A stretch of 64,000 bases of DNA from Paenarthrobacter ureafaciens (GTDB lineage: Bacteria > Actinomycetota > Actinomycetes > Actinomycetales > Micrococcaceae): positions 496,001 through 560,000 of the forward strand of contig NZ_SBHM01000007.1 of the NCBI RefSeq assembly GCF_004028095.1, in the 5' to 3' direction. Within the stretch, counting starts at the first letter, position 1. Every line of letters begins with the position of its first letter. The translations under genes and the position numbers were made by a program. A model generated the notes under the pieces. The model was not told the DNA's origin. It saw nothing but the letters and a program-made list of their open reading frames with translations, and made no database searches. This document shows, piece by piece, positions 1-7,185 of this stretch.

Positions 1-73
1 CCCGGAACCTGGATCAGCAGACAGGGCCTAACTGAGCTGGAACGCAGAAACGCCGACCAGACAAGGAGCCCTC

Positions 74-1414
74 ATGCTTTGGATCAAAAACCCGCTGGGT
101 ATCTTCACCGCAAACGACCTCGACGCCGGCAACGGTTTAGTGGTTTCCGACGCCGGCACGATCCTGGAACTCGTACCCTCCGGCGCACGCCCATCCGTTC
201 CCTGCACCGAGTTCGATGCCTCCGGGCACGTGGTGCTGCCGGGCCTGATCAACACCCACCACCACTTCTACCAAACACTCACCCGCGCCTGGGGACCGGT
301 GGCCAACGCTCCCCTGTTCCCGTGGCTGCAGAACCTCTACCCGGTCTGGGCGCGGCTCACCCCGCGGAGCTTGGACCTTGCCGTGCAGGTGGCCCTTGCC
401 GAGTTGCTGTTGTCCGGCTGCACCACCGCCGCCGACCACCACTATCTCTTCCCGGACAGCATGGAAGACGCGATCGATATTGAGGTGGCCGCCGTGCGGT
501 CGATGGGGATGCGGGCAACCTTGACCCGCGGGTCCATGACGTTGGGAGAGGACGACGGCGGGCTGCCGCCGAGGACCACGGTCCAGTCACCCGAGGTGAT
601 CCTTGCGGACAGCGAACGACTCATCCGTGAGTATCACCAGACCGGCGCCGGGGCATCCGTGCAGATCGCCCTAGCCCCTTGCTCGCCCTTCTCCGTGACC
701 AAGGAAATCATGGCCGAGTCCGCGGTCATGGCCGAACAGTACGATGTCCGGCTGCACACACACCTCGCCGAAACCATCGACGAGGAGGACTTCTGCCGCT
801 CCATGTTCGGCCTCCGGACCGTTGATTACCTGGAATCCGTCGGTTGGCTCGGATCACGGACCTGGCTGGGACACGGCATCCATTTCAACGACGAGGAGAT
901 CGCCCGGCTGGGAGCCGCCGGAACCGCCGTCGCGCATTGCCCGACGTCGAACATGCGGCTGGCGTCCGGCACCGCGCGGGTGCTGGAACTTGAGGCGGCC
1001 GGGGTTCCAGTGGGCCTGGGGGTTGACGGTTCTGCCTCCAACGATGCGTCCAACATGATCCTCGAGGCGCGCCAGGCCCTGTACCTGCAGCGGCTCCGAT
1101 ACGGCGCCTCGGTCCCCGTGTCCCGCGCGCTCGGCTGGGCGACCCGAGGATCCGCCGCCGTTCTTGGCCGCTCGGACATCGGGCAGTTGGCTCCGGGAAT
1201 GCAGGCCGACCTCGCCATGTTCAAGCTCGATTCCCTGCGCTTCTCCGGGAGCCACGATCCTGTGGCAGCACTGCTCCTTTGCGGCGCGGACCGGGCCGAC
1301 CGGGTGATGGTGGGCGGGTCCTGGCGGGTTGTTGACGGCGCGATTCCCGATCTGGATGTGGCCGGGCTGATCGCGGAGCACACGGCCGCAGCCCGGAAGC
1401 TGATCGCGGGGTAG
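74..1414 (+). CDS. 8-oxoguanine deaminase (amidohydrolase)
   Basis: A 446-residue metal-dependent amidohydrolase of the cytosolic ATZ/TRZ/guanine deaminase group. It most closely fits 8-oxoguanine deaminase, which converts 8-oxoguanine to urate. The N-terminal metal motif NTHHHFYQTLTRAWGP, the later THLAE and GHG motifs and the Asp in GLGVDGSASND are all present, as expected for a (beta/alpha)8 barrel with a bound metal. The ATG is preceded by AAGGAG at good spacing. Placement next to urate oxidase and a purine permease supports a purine-salvage or catabolic role. Substrate is inferred from family resemblance; a related hydroxydechloroatrazine or guanine deaminase activity cannot be excluded. 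Confidence 0.88.
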   Translation: MLWIKNPLGIFTANDLDAGNGLVVSDAGTILELVPSGARPSVPCTEFDASGHVVLPGLINTHHHFYQTLTRAWGPVANAPLFPWLQNLYPVWARLTPRSLDLAVQVALAELLLSGCTTAADHHYLFPDSMEDAIDIEVAAVRSMGMRATLTRGSMTLGEDDGGLPPRTTVQSPEVILADSERLIREYHQTGAGASVQIALAPCSPFSVTKEIMAESAVMAEQYDVRLHTHLAETIDEEDFCRSMFGLRTVDYLESVGWLGSRTWLGHGIHFNDEEIARLGAAGTAVAHCPTSNMRLASGTARVLELEAAGVPVGLGVDGSASNDASNMILEARQALYLQRLRYGASVPVSRALGWATRGSAAVLGRSDIGQLAPGMQADLAMFKLDSLRFSGSHDPVAALLLCGADRADRVMVGGSWRVVDGAIPDLDVAGLIAEHTAAARKLIAG

Positions 1415-1423
1415 GTCCGTGGG

Positions 1424-1467
1424 GCCCGTTTCGTGCGTGCCCGAGGCCCGTTTCGTGTGGGCCCGAC
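1424..1467. repeat. 22-bp tandem repeat leading into palindrome
   Basis: Two head-to-tail units of 22 bp each begin with GCCCGTTTCG. The next occurrence of that decamer, again 22 bp on, is the outer arm of the palindrome that follows. The repeat starts just after the deaminase stop codon. Confidence 0.75.
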
Positions 1468-1539
1468 GCCCGTTTCGACGACTCGCTGCGTACTGTGCCG
1501 TGCGTTCGGCACAGTACGCAGCGAGTCCACGAAACGGGC
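1468..1539. repeat. 72-bp palindromic element, copy 1
   Basis: An outer 10-bp arm (GCCCGTTTCG/CGAAACGGGC), a 2x2 internal loop and a 21-bp perfect inner stem close a 6-nt loop. As RNA or cruciform DNA it would be very stable. There is no T-run, so it is not a standard terminator. A second 72-bp element lies on the other side of the next gene. Confidence 0.85.
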
Positions 1540-1599
1540 TTTTCCACATACAACTCGTGACTCCTATTTCTTCCAGCGCACTCAGTTGACGCTGGATGA

Positions 1600-2529
1600 A
1601 TGAGAAAAACTCCAAGGCTCGAACTCCCCTCAGGCATGGACCTGTGGCGAACAGAAGAACTCCATGATGCCGGATTCAACGATCGAAATATCGCCGCCCT
1701 TGTGCGGAGCGGAAACCTTGTTCGGCTTCGCCGCGGCTGCTACATCCGCGGCAGCACTTGGAAAGCGCAGAAGCCTTGGGTCCGGAGCCGTCAGCTGATT
1801 GCCGCACATGCGCACGGAACCCTCACGACGGCGGCCGGCAGCTTCGTTTACAGCCACACGTCCGCTGCCCGTTTACACGGTTTGTTTCTCTGGGCTGTGG
1901 ATGATCGCGTGCATATCACGGCAGCCACTACTGCCTCGCGAACATCCCACGGAGCTGAGGTTGTTCCGCACACACGCGCCTTGGGCCCGGAAGAGATCCA
2001 GACCGTGCAGGGCATGCTCTGCACCTCTTTGGAACGGACCGTGGTGGACTGCTGCCTCATGCTGAATTACAAGCAATCCCTGATCGTGGTGGACCATGCT
2101 CTCAGACTGGGCGCCGACGCCCTCGTCATACAGCAGATGTGCACCAGGCTGGACGGACGAAACGGTGTCCGCAATCTTCGAAGGACATTGGTGAATGCAA
2201 ACCCAAAATCGGAGTCCCCAGGTGAGACACTGACGCGTGAACTGATTCAACGGCTTGGAATTCCCATGCCTGAGCTGCAAGTTGAGATAGTCACCACCGA
2301 GGGCCACCACCGCTTGGATTTCGCGTGGCGCAGGAAGAAGTTGGCGCTGGAGTTCGACGGGAAGGTCAAGTACTTCGACTACGCCCCCACCGACGAGGTT
2401 ATCTACCGGGAACGTCAGCGCGAGAAAGCACTAACTGAGCTCGGCTGGAGATTTATCCGCATCAAATGGCAAGACCTCTTCCGCGAGCACGATTTCAAGG
2501 TTCGACTCCTGCGGGCCCTCAAAGACTAG
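1600..2529 (+). CDS. AbiEi-like / DUF559 nuclease-fold protein
   Basis: A 309-residue protein. The N-terminal third looks like the AbiEi-type winged-helix antitoxin domain (helices around LWRTEELHDAGFNDRNIAALVRSG, then a Lys/Arg-rich RLRRGCY strand). The C-terminal part resembles a DUF559/Vsr-like restriction-endonuclease fold: DFAWRRKKLALEFDGKVKY gives a D...E-x-K-type core, followed by RERQREKALTELGWRFIRI. No toxin partner (AbiEii) is adjacent. The gene is flanked by two palindromic elements, and codon usage is less GC-biased than its neighbours, which suggests mobility. Function is not established; a nuclease or a solitary antitoxin-like regulator are both possible. Confidence 0.7.
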   Translation: MRKTPRLELPSGMDLWRTEELHDAGFNDRNIAALVRSGNLVRLRRGCYIRGSTWKAQKPWVRSRQLIAAHAHGTLTTAAGSFVYSHTSAARLHGLFLWAVDDRVHITAATTASRTSHGAEVVPHTRALGPEEIQTVQGMLCTSLERTVVDCCLMLNYKQSLIVVDHALRLGADALVIQQMCTRLDGRNGVRNLRRTLVNANPKSESPGETLTRELIQRLGIPMPELQVEIVTTEGHHRLDFAWRRKKLALEFDGKVKYFDYAPTDEVIYRERQREKALTELGWRFIRIKWQDLFREHDFKVRLLRALKD

Positions 2530-2535
2530 ATCCAC

Positions 2536-2607
2536 CCCCATTTCGGGGGCTCTCTGCGCACTCGGTGTTGCGCACGGCATCCTACGCAGCGAGTCGTCGA
2601 AACGGGC
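2536..2607. repeat. 72-bp palindromic element, copy 2 (partly degenerate)
   Basis: Same length and layout as the element upstream of the AbiEi-like gene, but its left arm has drifted. Its right arm at 2583-2607 is a perfect 25-bp reverse complement of 1468-1492, so the two copies form an inverted pair around the gene. Confidence 0.82.
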
Positions 2608-2694
2608 GAGGGGGCTGGGAGCGTGAGGGCGAGGGGGCGGGGCGAAGGAGGGCGGGGCGAGCGGGAGGGAGCCCGGGCCGGGGTGGGGCGGGCA
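2608..2694 (+). other. G-tract-rich segment
   Basis: About 87 bp in which the plus strand is almost all G and short spacers, with more than ten runs of three or more G. No credible coding frame was seen. It could form G-quadruplexes on the plus strand. Confidence 0.6.
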
Positions 2695-2700
2695 TGACAA

Positions 2701-2732
2701 AGCGGGCGGCACCTCCCCAGGTACCGCCCGCT
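2701..2732. terminator. GC-rich hairpin
   Basis: AGCGGGCGG and CCGCCCGCT arms (9 bp) continue, after one mismatch, into ACCT/AGGT around a CCCC loop. It may end transcription of the AbiEi-like gene or, read on the other strand, that of the small gene at 2839-3015. No clear T-run follows. Confidence 0.55.
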
Positions 2733-2838
2733 CCGTTGGCTCTGTTGCGCAGAGTCCACCCCTGACAATCCCGCAGCGGCAGGGCTCCCTGTCCATGCTG
2801 GCGAGGAAAGGTAACCGTGTCGCTGAGGACGGAGAAAA

Positions 2839-3015
2839 TCAGGGACGCTGCCGGCCGAAGACAGGGAGCGCCCTGAGCCAACGGGAGAACCCGCCGCTCT
2901 TGCGGTCACAGTCGGCCGGAATGTAGAAATCCGGATCCGTGGCGCCGAAGGGCAGGTACAGCTCCTGACCCGGTGCCGGAAATTCTACGACCTTGCCCGT
3001 ATCCTTCGAGTCCAT
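2839..3015 (-). CDS. small hypothetical protein (58 aa)
   Basis: The start MDSKDTGK is chosen because AGGAGG lies 6-7 nt before it; an in-frame ATG seven codons upstream lacks this. The protein is polar with a Pro/Gly-rich centre (EFPAPGQELYLPFGATDPDF) and a basic C-terminus (RWLRALPVFGRQRP). No known domain was recognised. Upstream on the same strand is an inverted repeat of GTTTCC/GGAAAC type, similar in arm sequence to the sites near the purine genes, so it may share their control. Function unknown. Confidence 0.55.
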   Translation of the reverse strand: MDSKDTGKVVEFPAPGQELYLPFGATDPDFYIPADCDRKSGGFSRWLRALPVFGRQRP

Positions 3016-3041
3016 CTGATCCTCCTCTTTCAGCATCCAAG

Positions 3042-3060
3042 GTTTCCGTATTTTGGAAAC
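3042..3060. promoter_or_regulatory. GTTTCC-N7-GGAAAC inverted repeat
   Basis: A 19-bp inverted repeat lying between the small minus-strand gene and its presumed promoter. The GGAAAC arms recall half-sites seen before the urate oxidase gene. Operator role is inferred. Confidence 0.45.
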
Positions 3061-3109
3061 TTTTTATTGATATGTGGAAAGTCTAGGGAATCCGGAGAAC
3101 ACCCGTCAA

Positions 3110-3265
3110 GACCCCTCCAGTGATCACGGAAAGTTGCTCCGGTCACATTCGGAAGATTCACAACGATCCCCCGGAACCCATGTACAGCGGGCAAACCATG
3201 GGCTACTCTCGAATGAGTTCGTGGCGTAGGTCACGTAACCTGAGAGCAGCAGGCAGGGTCGTAAT
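3110..3265 (+). ncRNA. possible small RNA or orphan leader
   Basis: This gene-free stretch ends directly at a strong plus-strand terminator although no plus-strand gene lies upstream of that terminator. Local pairing is visible (for example CCCATG with CATGGG, and the near-palindrome AGGTCACGTAACCT). No known riboswitch class was recognised. The boundaries are guesses; only the 3' end is fixed by the terminator. Confidence 0.35.
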
Positions 3266-3297
3266 GAGCTGGCATCCATGGATGCCGGCTCTTTTTT
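3266..3297 (+). terminator. Rho-independent terminator
   Basis: An 11-bp stem (GAGCTGGCATC / GATGCCGGCTC, with one G-U) closes a CATG loop and is followed by TTTTTT. It is located about 90 bp upstream of the urate oxidase start, so it ends a separate upstream transcript or forms an attenuator. Confidence 0.85.
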
Positions 3298-3350
3298 GTT
3301 GGGTCGGCTCCACCGGAAACGGAGTGGAAACACTCACTTAATTTCATTGA

Positions 3351-3366
3351 TGGAACATACGTTCCA
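3351..3366. promoter_or_regulatory. IclR-type operator candidate before urate oxidase
   Basis: TGGAACATACGTTCCA is an inverted repeat of TGGAAC/GTTCCA arms with a 4-bp spacer, ending 18 bp before the urate oxidase start. The TGGAA-N6-TTCCA layout is the kind bound by IclR-family ureide regulators, and such a regulator gene is in this window. Binding is inferred. Confidence 0.6.
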
Positions 3367-3384
3367 CCTCACAGAAGTTGGGAT

Positions 3385-4299
3385 ATGACCATGAGCAACA
3401 ACATCGTCCTCGGCGAAAACCAGTACGGCAAAGCAGAAGTCCGCGTCGTCAAGGTCACCCGGGATACCGACCGCCACCAGATCGAAGACCTGAACGTCAC
3501 CTCGCAGCTCCGCGGTGATTTCCAGGCAGCCCACCTCGAAGGCGACAACGGCCATGTGGTGGCAACCGACACCCAGAAGAACACCGTGTACGCCTTCGCC
3601 CGTGACGGCATCGGCTCTCCGGAAGCGTTCCTGCTGCGTCTTGCTGACCACTTCACCGGCGAGTTCTCCTGGGTTACGGGTGGCCGCTGGGAAGCTGAGT
3701 CCTACGCATGGGAGCGCATCCAGGCCCACGGCCAGGGACACGACCACAGCTTCGTCCGCAACGGACAAGAGGTGCGTACCGCCGTCGTCGTCCGCGATGG
3801 CGCAACCACGCACATTATTTCCGGCCTCAAGGACCTGACCGTCCTGAAGACCACGCAGTCCGGCTTCGTCGGCTACCCGCGCGACAAGTACACCACCCTC
3901 CCCGAAACCACGGACCGCATCCTCGCAACGGATGTATCGGCCCGCTGGCGCTACAACACCAACCTCGACGCCGGAGCAACCGACTTCAACAAGAGCTACG
4001 AGGACATCAAGGCCCTCCTCCTGGAAGGCTTCACCGAGAACTACTCGCACGCACTGCAGCAGACCCTCTTCGACATGGGCAAGAAGGTCCTCGAAGCACA
4101 CAGCGAGGTTGACGAGATCAAGTTCTCCATGCCGAACAAGCACCACTTCCTGGTTGATCTGAGCCCGTTCGGACAGGACAACCCCAACGAGGTCTTCTTC
4201 GCCGCCGACCGCCCGTACGGCCTCATCGAAGCAACCGTCCAGCGCGACAACACCACCGCCGCACCGCTCGCTTGGATGGGCATCGCCGGCTTCTGCTAA
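3385..4299 (+). CDS. pucL: factor-independent urate hydroxylase (urate oxidase)
   Basis: A 304-residue cofactor-free uricase that oxidises urate to 5-hydroxyisourate with O2. Length and sequence fit the tandem T-fold family throughout. The segment HVVATDTQKNTVYAFA contains the conserved Thr used in catalysis, and an upstream conserved Lys lies in the NQYGKAEVR stretch. Two starts are possible six bases apart (MTMSNN or MSNN). It follows an IclR-type operator and precedes a purine/urate permease in the same direction. Downstream enzymes for 5-hydroxyisourate and allantoin are not in this window. Confidence 0.95.
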   Translation: MTMSNNIVLGENQYGKAEVRVVKVTRDTDRHQIEDLNVTSQLRGDFQAAHLEGDNGHVVATDTQKNTVYAFARDGIGSPEAFLLRLADHFTGEFSWVTGGRWEAESYAWERIQAHGQGHDHSFVRNGQEVRTAVVVRDGATTHIISGLKDLTVLKTTQSGFVGYPRDKYTTLPETTDRILATDVSARWRYNTNLDAGATDFNKSYEDIKALLLEGFTENYSHALQQTLFDMGKKVLEAHSEVDEIKFSMPNKHHFLVDLSPFGQDNPNEVFFAADRPYGLIEATVQRDNTTAAPLAWMGIAGFC

Positions 4300-4382
4300 A
4301 CCCACCGGCCCAAACCGGGCACGGCACGAAGCCGACCACGGCAACCAAGCCGACCCCGGCAACAATGCCGAACCAATCCGGA

Positions 4383-4443
4383 GTTTGTGTACAGGTCCTG
4401 CCCTTGAGGCACCCCTCCATACCGGCAGCACCTGTACACAAAC
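4383..4443. promoter_or_regulatory. long inverted repeat with TGTACA cores
   Basis: Two 20-nt arms pair with one mismatch around a 21-nt loop. Each arm contains GTTTGTGTACAGGT or its complement, and TGTACA is itself palindromic. It lies between urate oxidase and the permease with no T-run. It could be a transcript-processing hairpin or a pair of operator sites for a dimeric regulator. Confidence 0.6.
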
Positions 4444-4468
4444 CCGACCCCAGGAAACCCCAGATTTT

Positions 4469-4493
4469 GTTAGCCAGACACAGTTAGCCAGAC
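4469..4493. repeat. 14-bp tandem duplication
   Basis: GTTAGCCAGAC occurs twice with a 14-bp period just before the permease leader. It is probably slippage, but it lies in the 5' untranslated region of the permease. Confidence 0.6.
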
Positions 4494-4506
4494 GAAGACG
4501 TCTGCC

Positions 4507-4530
4507 ATGAACCCAGAGAGTCTGCCATGA
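4507..4530 (+). CDS. seven-residue upstream ORF (MNPESLP) before permease
   Basis: An ATG at the first copy of the duplicated TCTGCCATGAAC (4501-4512 and 4521-4532) opens a 7-codon frame. Its TGA overlaps the permease ATG as ATGA. GAAGACG precedes it. It may couple or modulate permease translation, or simply be a by-product of the duplication. Confidence 0.35.
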   Translation: MNPESLP

Positions 4531-6026
4531 ACATCAAGAAGAAATCCCGCTCCGCGAATCCCACCGCGCATAAGTCGCAGCGTCCCGAGGACCAGCGGCT
4601 GCCCATCGGAAGCACGTTCGCGTACGGCTTCCAGCACGTACTCACCATGTACGGCGGCATCATCGCCCCGCCGTTGATCATTGGTGCCGCAGCCGGCATG
4701 TCCTCCCAGGACATCGGCCTCCTGATCGCTGCCTGCCTCTTTGTGGGCGGCCTTGCCACCATCCTTCAGACCGTCGGCATTCCGTGGTTCGGTTCGCAGC
4801 TTCCCTTGGTCCAGGGCGTCTCTTTCGCCGGCGTCTCCACCATGGTGGCGATTGTCCAAGGCGGCGGCGGGATCCAGGCAGTCTTCGGGTCGGTCATCGT
4901 GGCCTCGCTGATAGGCCTTGCCATCACTCCCCTGTTTTCAAAGATCATCAAGTTCTTCCCGCCGGTAGTTACCGGCACGGTGATCACCACCATCGGTTTG
5001 ACTCTCATGCCGGTGGCCGCGAACTGGGCCATGGGCGGCAACGCCAAGGCAGACAACTACGGCAGCATGGCAAACATCGGCCTCGCGGCTGCAACCATGG
5101 GCGTCGTGTTGCTCCTCAGCAAGGTGGGCAACGCCGCTATCTCCCGCCTGTCCATCCTGCTGGCCATGGTCATCGGCACTATCATCGCCACCGTTTCCGG
5201 CATGGCAGACTTCTCCAAGGTTGGCCAGGGCGACATCGTCGCCTTCCCCACCCCGTTCGCTTTCGGTGCTCCCACGTTTGAAATCGCTGCGATCATCTCA
5301 ATGCTGATCGTCATCCTGGTGACCCTGACCGAAACCTCCGCGGACATTATCGCTGTGGGCGAGATCGTTGACACCAAGGTCGATTCCCGCCGGATCGGCA
5401 ACGGCCTGCGCGCCGACATGCTCTCCAGTGCCATCTCCCCGCTGTTCAACTCCTTCACCCAGAGCGCCTTCGCCCAGAACGTCGGCCTGGTGGCCATCAC
5501 GGGCATCAAGAGCCGCTTCGTCGTCAGCGCCGGCGGCCTCATCCTGGTGATCCTGGGCCTCCTGCCGATCCTTGGCCGTGTTGTCGCAGCGGTTCCGACG
5601 CCCGTCCTGGGCGGCGCCGGCGTCGTACTCTTTGGAACGGTTGCCGCCAGCGGTATCCGCACCCTCGCCAAGGTCGAGTACAAGAACAACATGAACCTGA
5701 TCATCGTTGCGGCTTCGATCGGCTTCGGCATGATCCCCATCGCTGCGCCGAAGTTCTACGACCAGTTCCCCACCTGGTTCTCGACGATCTTCCACTCGGG
5801 CATCAGCTCGGCGGCAGTCATGGCCATCATCCTGAACATCCTGTTCAACCACTTCAAGGCCGGCAACACGGACAACCAGTCGGTGTTCGTGGCCGGGACG
5901 GAGCGGATCATCACCAATGAGGACATCAAGTGCCTCAACGAAGGCGACCGTTTCGAGAACGGCAAGCTGATCGACGCCGACGGCAATGAAGTCCCCATCA
6001 AGACCAACAGCGCCTCGGAGCACTAG
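4527..6026 (+). CDS. NCS2 family purine/urate permease
   Basis: A 499-residue membrane transporter of the nucleobase:cation symporter-2 (xanthine/uracil) family with about 14 hydrophobic segments. The family motif region is clear in SAFAQNVGLVAITGIKSRFV (QN-x-G), and a conserved acidic motif lies in TLTETSADIIAVGEI. Its position directly after urate oxidase suggests urate or xanthine as substrate rather than uracil. The N-terminus is short and basic (MNIKKKSRS) and the C-terminus is a polar cytoplasmic tail of about 50 residues. Transport specificity is inferred. Confidence 0.9.
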   Translation: MNIKKKSRSANPTAHKSQRPEDQRLPIGSTFAYGFQHVLTMYGGIIAPPLIIGAAAGMSSQDIGLLIAACLFVGGLATILQTVGIPWFGSQLPLVQGVSFAGVSTMVAIVQGGGGIQAVFGSVIVASLIGLAITPLFSKIIKFFPPVVTGTVITTIGLTLMPVAANWAMGGNAKADNYGSMANIGLAAATMGVVLLLSKVGNAAISRLSILLAMVIGTIIATVSGMADFSKVGQGDIVAFPTPFAFGAPTFEIAAIISMLIVILVTLTETSADIIAVGEIVDTKVDSRRIGNGLRADMLSSAISPLFNSFTQSAFAQNVGLVAITGIKSRFVVSAGGLILVILGLLPILGRVVAAVPTPVLGGAGVVLFGTVAASGIRTLAKVEYKNNMNLIIVAASIGFGMIPIAAPKFYDQFPTWFSTIFHSGISSAAVMAIILNILFNHFKAGNTDNQSVFVAGTERIITNEDIKCLNEGDRFENGKLIDADGNEVPIKTNSASEH

Positions 6027-6160
6027 CTCCCGGCACCGGCAGAAGACGGCAGCGTCCCGTGTGGAAGCTGTCGTCTTTTGTCGCGTCGCGTGGAATGTAC
6101 GACGGCGGCACACACCCGGGCGGGATGGCGGCACACGTCCGGGGCGTCGAGACAACAAAA

Positions 6161-6191
6161 GATGGCAATGTTTCCAGGAAACATTGCCATC
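6161..6191 (-). terminator. terminator of the IclR gene
   Basis: A perfect 15-bp inverted repeat (GATGGCAATGTTTCC and complement) around a single central base. On the minus strand it is followed by TTTTGTTG. The inner GTTTCC-A-GGAAAC resembles the operator arms elsewhere, but position and T-run favour a terminator. Confidence 0.8.
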
Positions 6192-6208
6192 AAATGCCAA
6201 CTCGGTGG

Positions 6209-6964
6209 TTAGTTTTGGTTGAGCTCCGCGGAGATCGCCAGGGCTGCTTCACGGAGCATGGGTACCGCGCGGTCGGCGAAGCTTTGGTCCACACGGGTGA
6301 TGGGACCGGAGACGGAGATCGCCGTGGGTGTGGGAGCGTTCGGGACGGCCATGGCAAAGCAGCGGACGCCGAGTTCCTGCTCCTCCTCGTCAATGGAGTA
6401 GCCGCGTTCACGGATGAGCTTGAGGTCTGCCAGCAGGGAGTCGATGTCTCCGATGCTCTTGGCCGTAGGGGTAGGCATGCCGGTGCGGGCCACGATGCCG
6501 CGGACCTGCTCGTCGTCCAGCTGCGCCAGGATGGCCTTGCCCACGCCGGTGTCGTGCGTGTGGGCGCGGCGGCCGACCTCGGTGAACATGCGCATGGAGT
6601 GCATGGACGGAACCTGGGCCACGTAGATCACCATGTCCGAGTCGAGGACCGCCATGTTGGAGGTCTCGCCGAGACGTTCAACGAGGTTCTTGAGCTGGGG
6701 ACGCGCCACGGCGCCGAGCTGCTTGCTGGCACCCTCGCCGAGCCGGATGAGCCGCGGCCCAAGGGCGTAGCGCCGGTTGGGCAGTTGGCGGATGTAGCCA
6801 AGGGCCACCAAGGTGCGCAGGAGGCGATGGATGGTGGGCAGGGGCAGGTCCGTGGACGACGACAGCTCGCTGAGCGTGACATCCCCGCCTGCATCGGTGA
6901 TCAGTTCCAACAGTTCAAAGACGCGCTCGACGGACTGCACGCCTCCGGAGGCTTTTTCAGCCAT
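6209..6964 (-). CDS. IclR family transcriptional regulator (AllR-like)
   Basis: A 251-residue regulator. Residues about 8-70 form the IclR winged helix (VQSVERVFELLELI ... LPLPTIHRLLRTLVALGYIRQ). The rest is the IclR effector domain with TGVGKAILA and YSIDEEEQELGVRCFA motifs. It is transcribed away from the malic enzyme operon and toward the permease. Proteins of this type (AllR) sense glyoxylate or allantoin intermediates and repress ureide genes, which fits the neighbours. Operator-like palindromes occur before urate oxidase and malic enzyme. Effector identity is inferred. Confidence 0.9.
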   Translation of the reverse strand: MAEKASGGVQSVERVFELLELITDAGGDVTLSELSSSTDLPLPTIHRLLRTLVALGYIRQLPNRRYALGPRLIRLGEGASKQLGAVARPQLKNLVERLGETSNMAVLDSDMVIYVAQVPSMHSMRMFTEVGRRAHTHDTGVGKAILAQLDDEQVRGIVARTGMPTPTAKSIGDIDSLLADLKLIRERGYSIDEEEQELGVRCFAMAVPNAPTPTAISVSGPITRVDQSFADRAVPMLREAALAISAELNQN

Positions 6965-7130
6965 TCCCTTGTCTCCAATGACTCAGATTCCGACAACTCT
7001 TATCCGCATCGTGAAAAGAATTGCTTAGAACACCCAAGATACAGCACAGCGGACACCTTGGCGACGAGACCAAAGATGACCCGCGAAGGGGTTGTATTTC
7101 CACTTTGCAGATAATAATATCCATAATACG

Positions 7131-7145
7131 AAAACATTCAGTTTT
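7131..7145. promoter_or_regulatory. palindrome in the iclR-malic enzyme intergenic region
   Basis: AAAACATTCAGTTTT lies downstream of an AT-rich patch (ATAATAATATCC) in an otherwise GC-rich region, about 40 bp before the malic enzyme start. It is a candidate operator in the 221-bp divergent promoter region; the intergenic region shows no other gene. Confidence 0.45.
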
Positions 7146-7185
7146 GAACGGCGGCCCTCGAACGGGCCCAACAGGAGGAATTTCA

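Noticed and set aside
1..73. 3' tail of an upstream gene
   Set aside because: Two frames end in stops within the first 35 bases and there is too little sequence to choose between them.
3110..3265. Known riboswitch before urate oxidase
   Set aside because: CCTGAGAG recalls the TPP/glycine riboswitch signatures, but the rest of those folds could not be found and the gene context does not fit.
4329..4364. CRISPR-like or regulatory tandem repeat after urate oxidase
   Set aside because: Only two 18-bp units of a simple GC-rich pattern; no spacers and no cas genes.
3334..4431. 365-codon open frame antisense to urate oxidase
   Set aside because: No recognisable domain and no ribosome-binding site; urate oxidase on the plus strand is certain.
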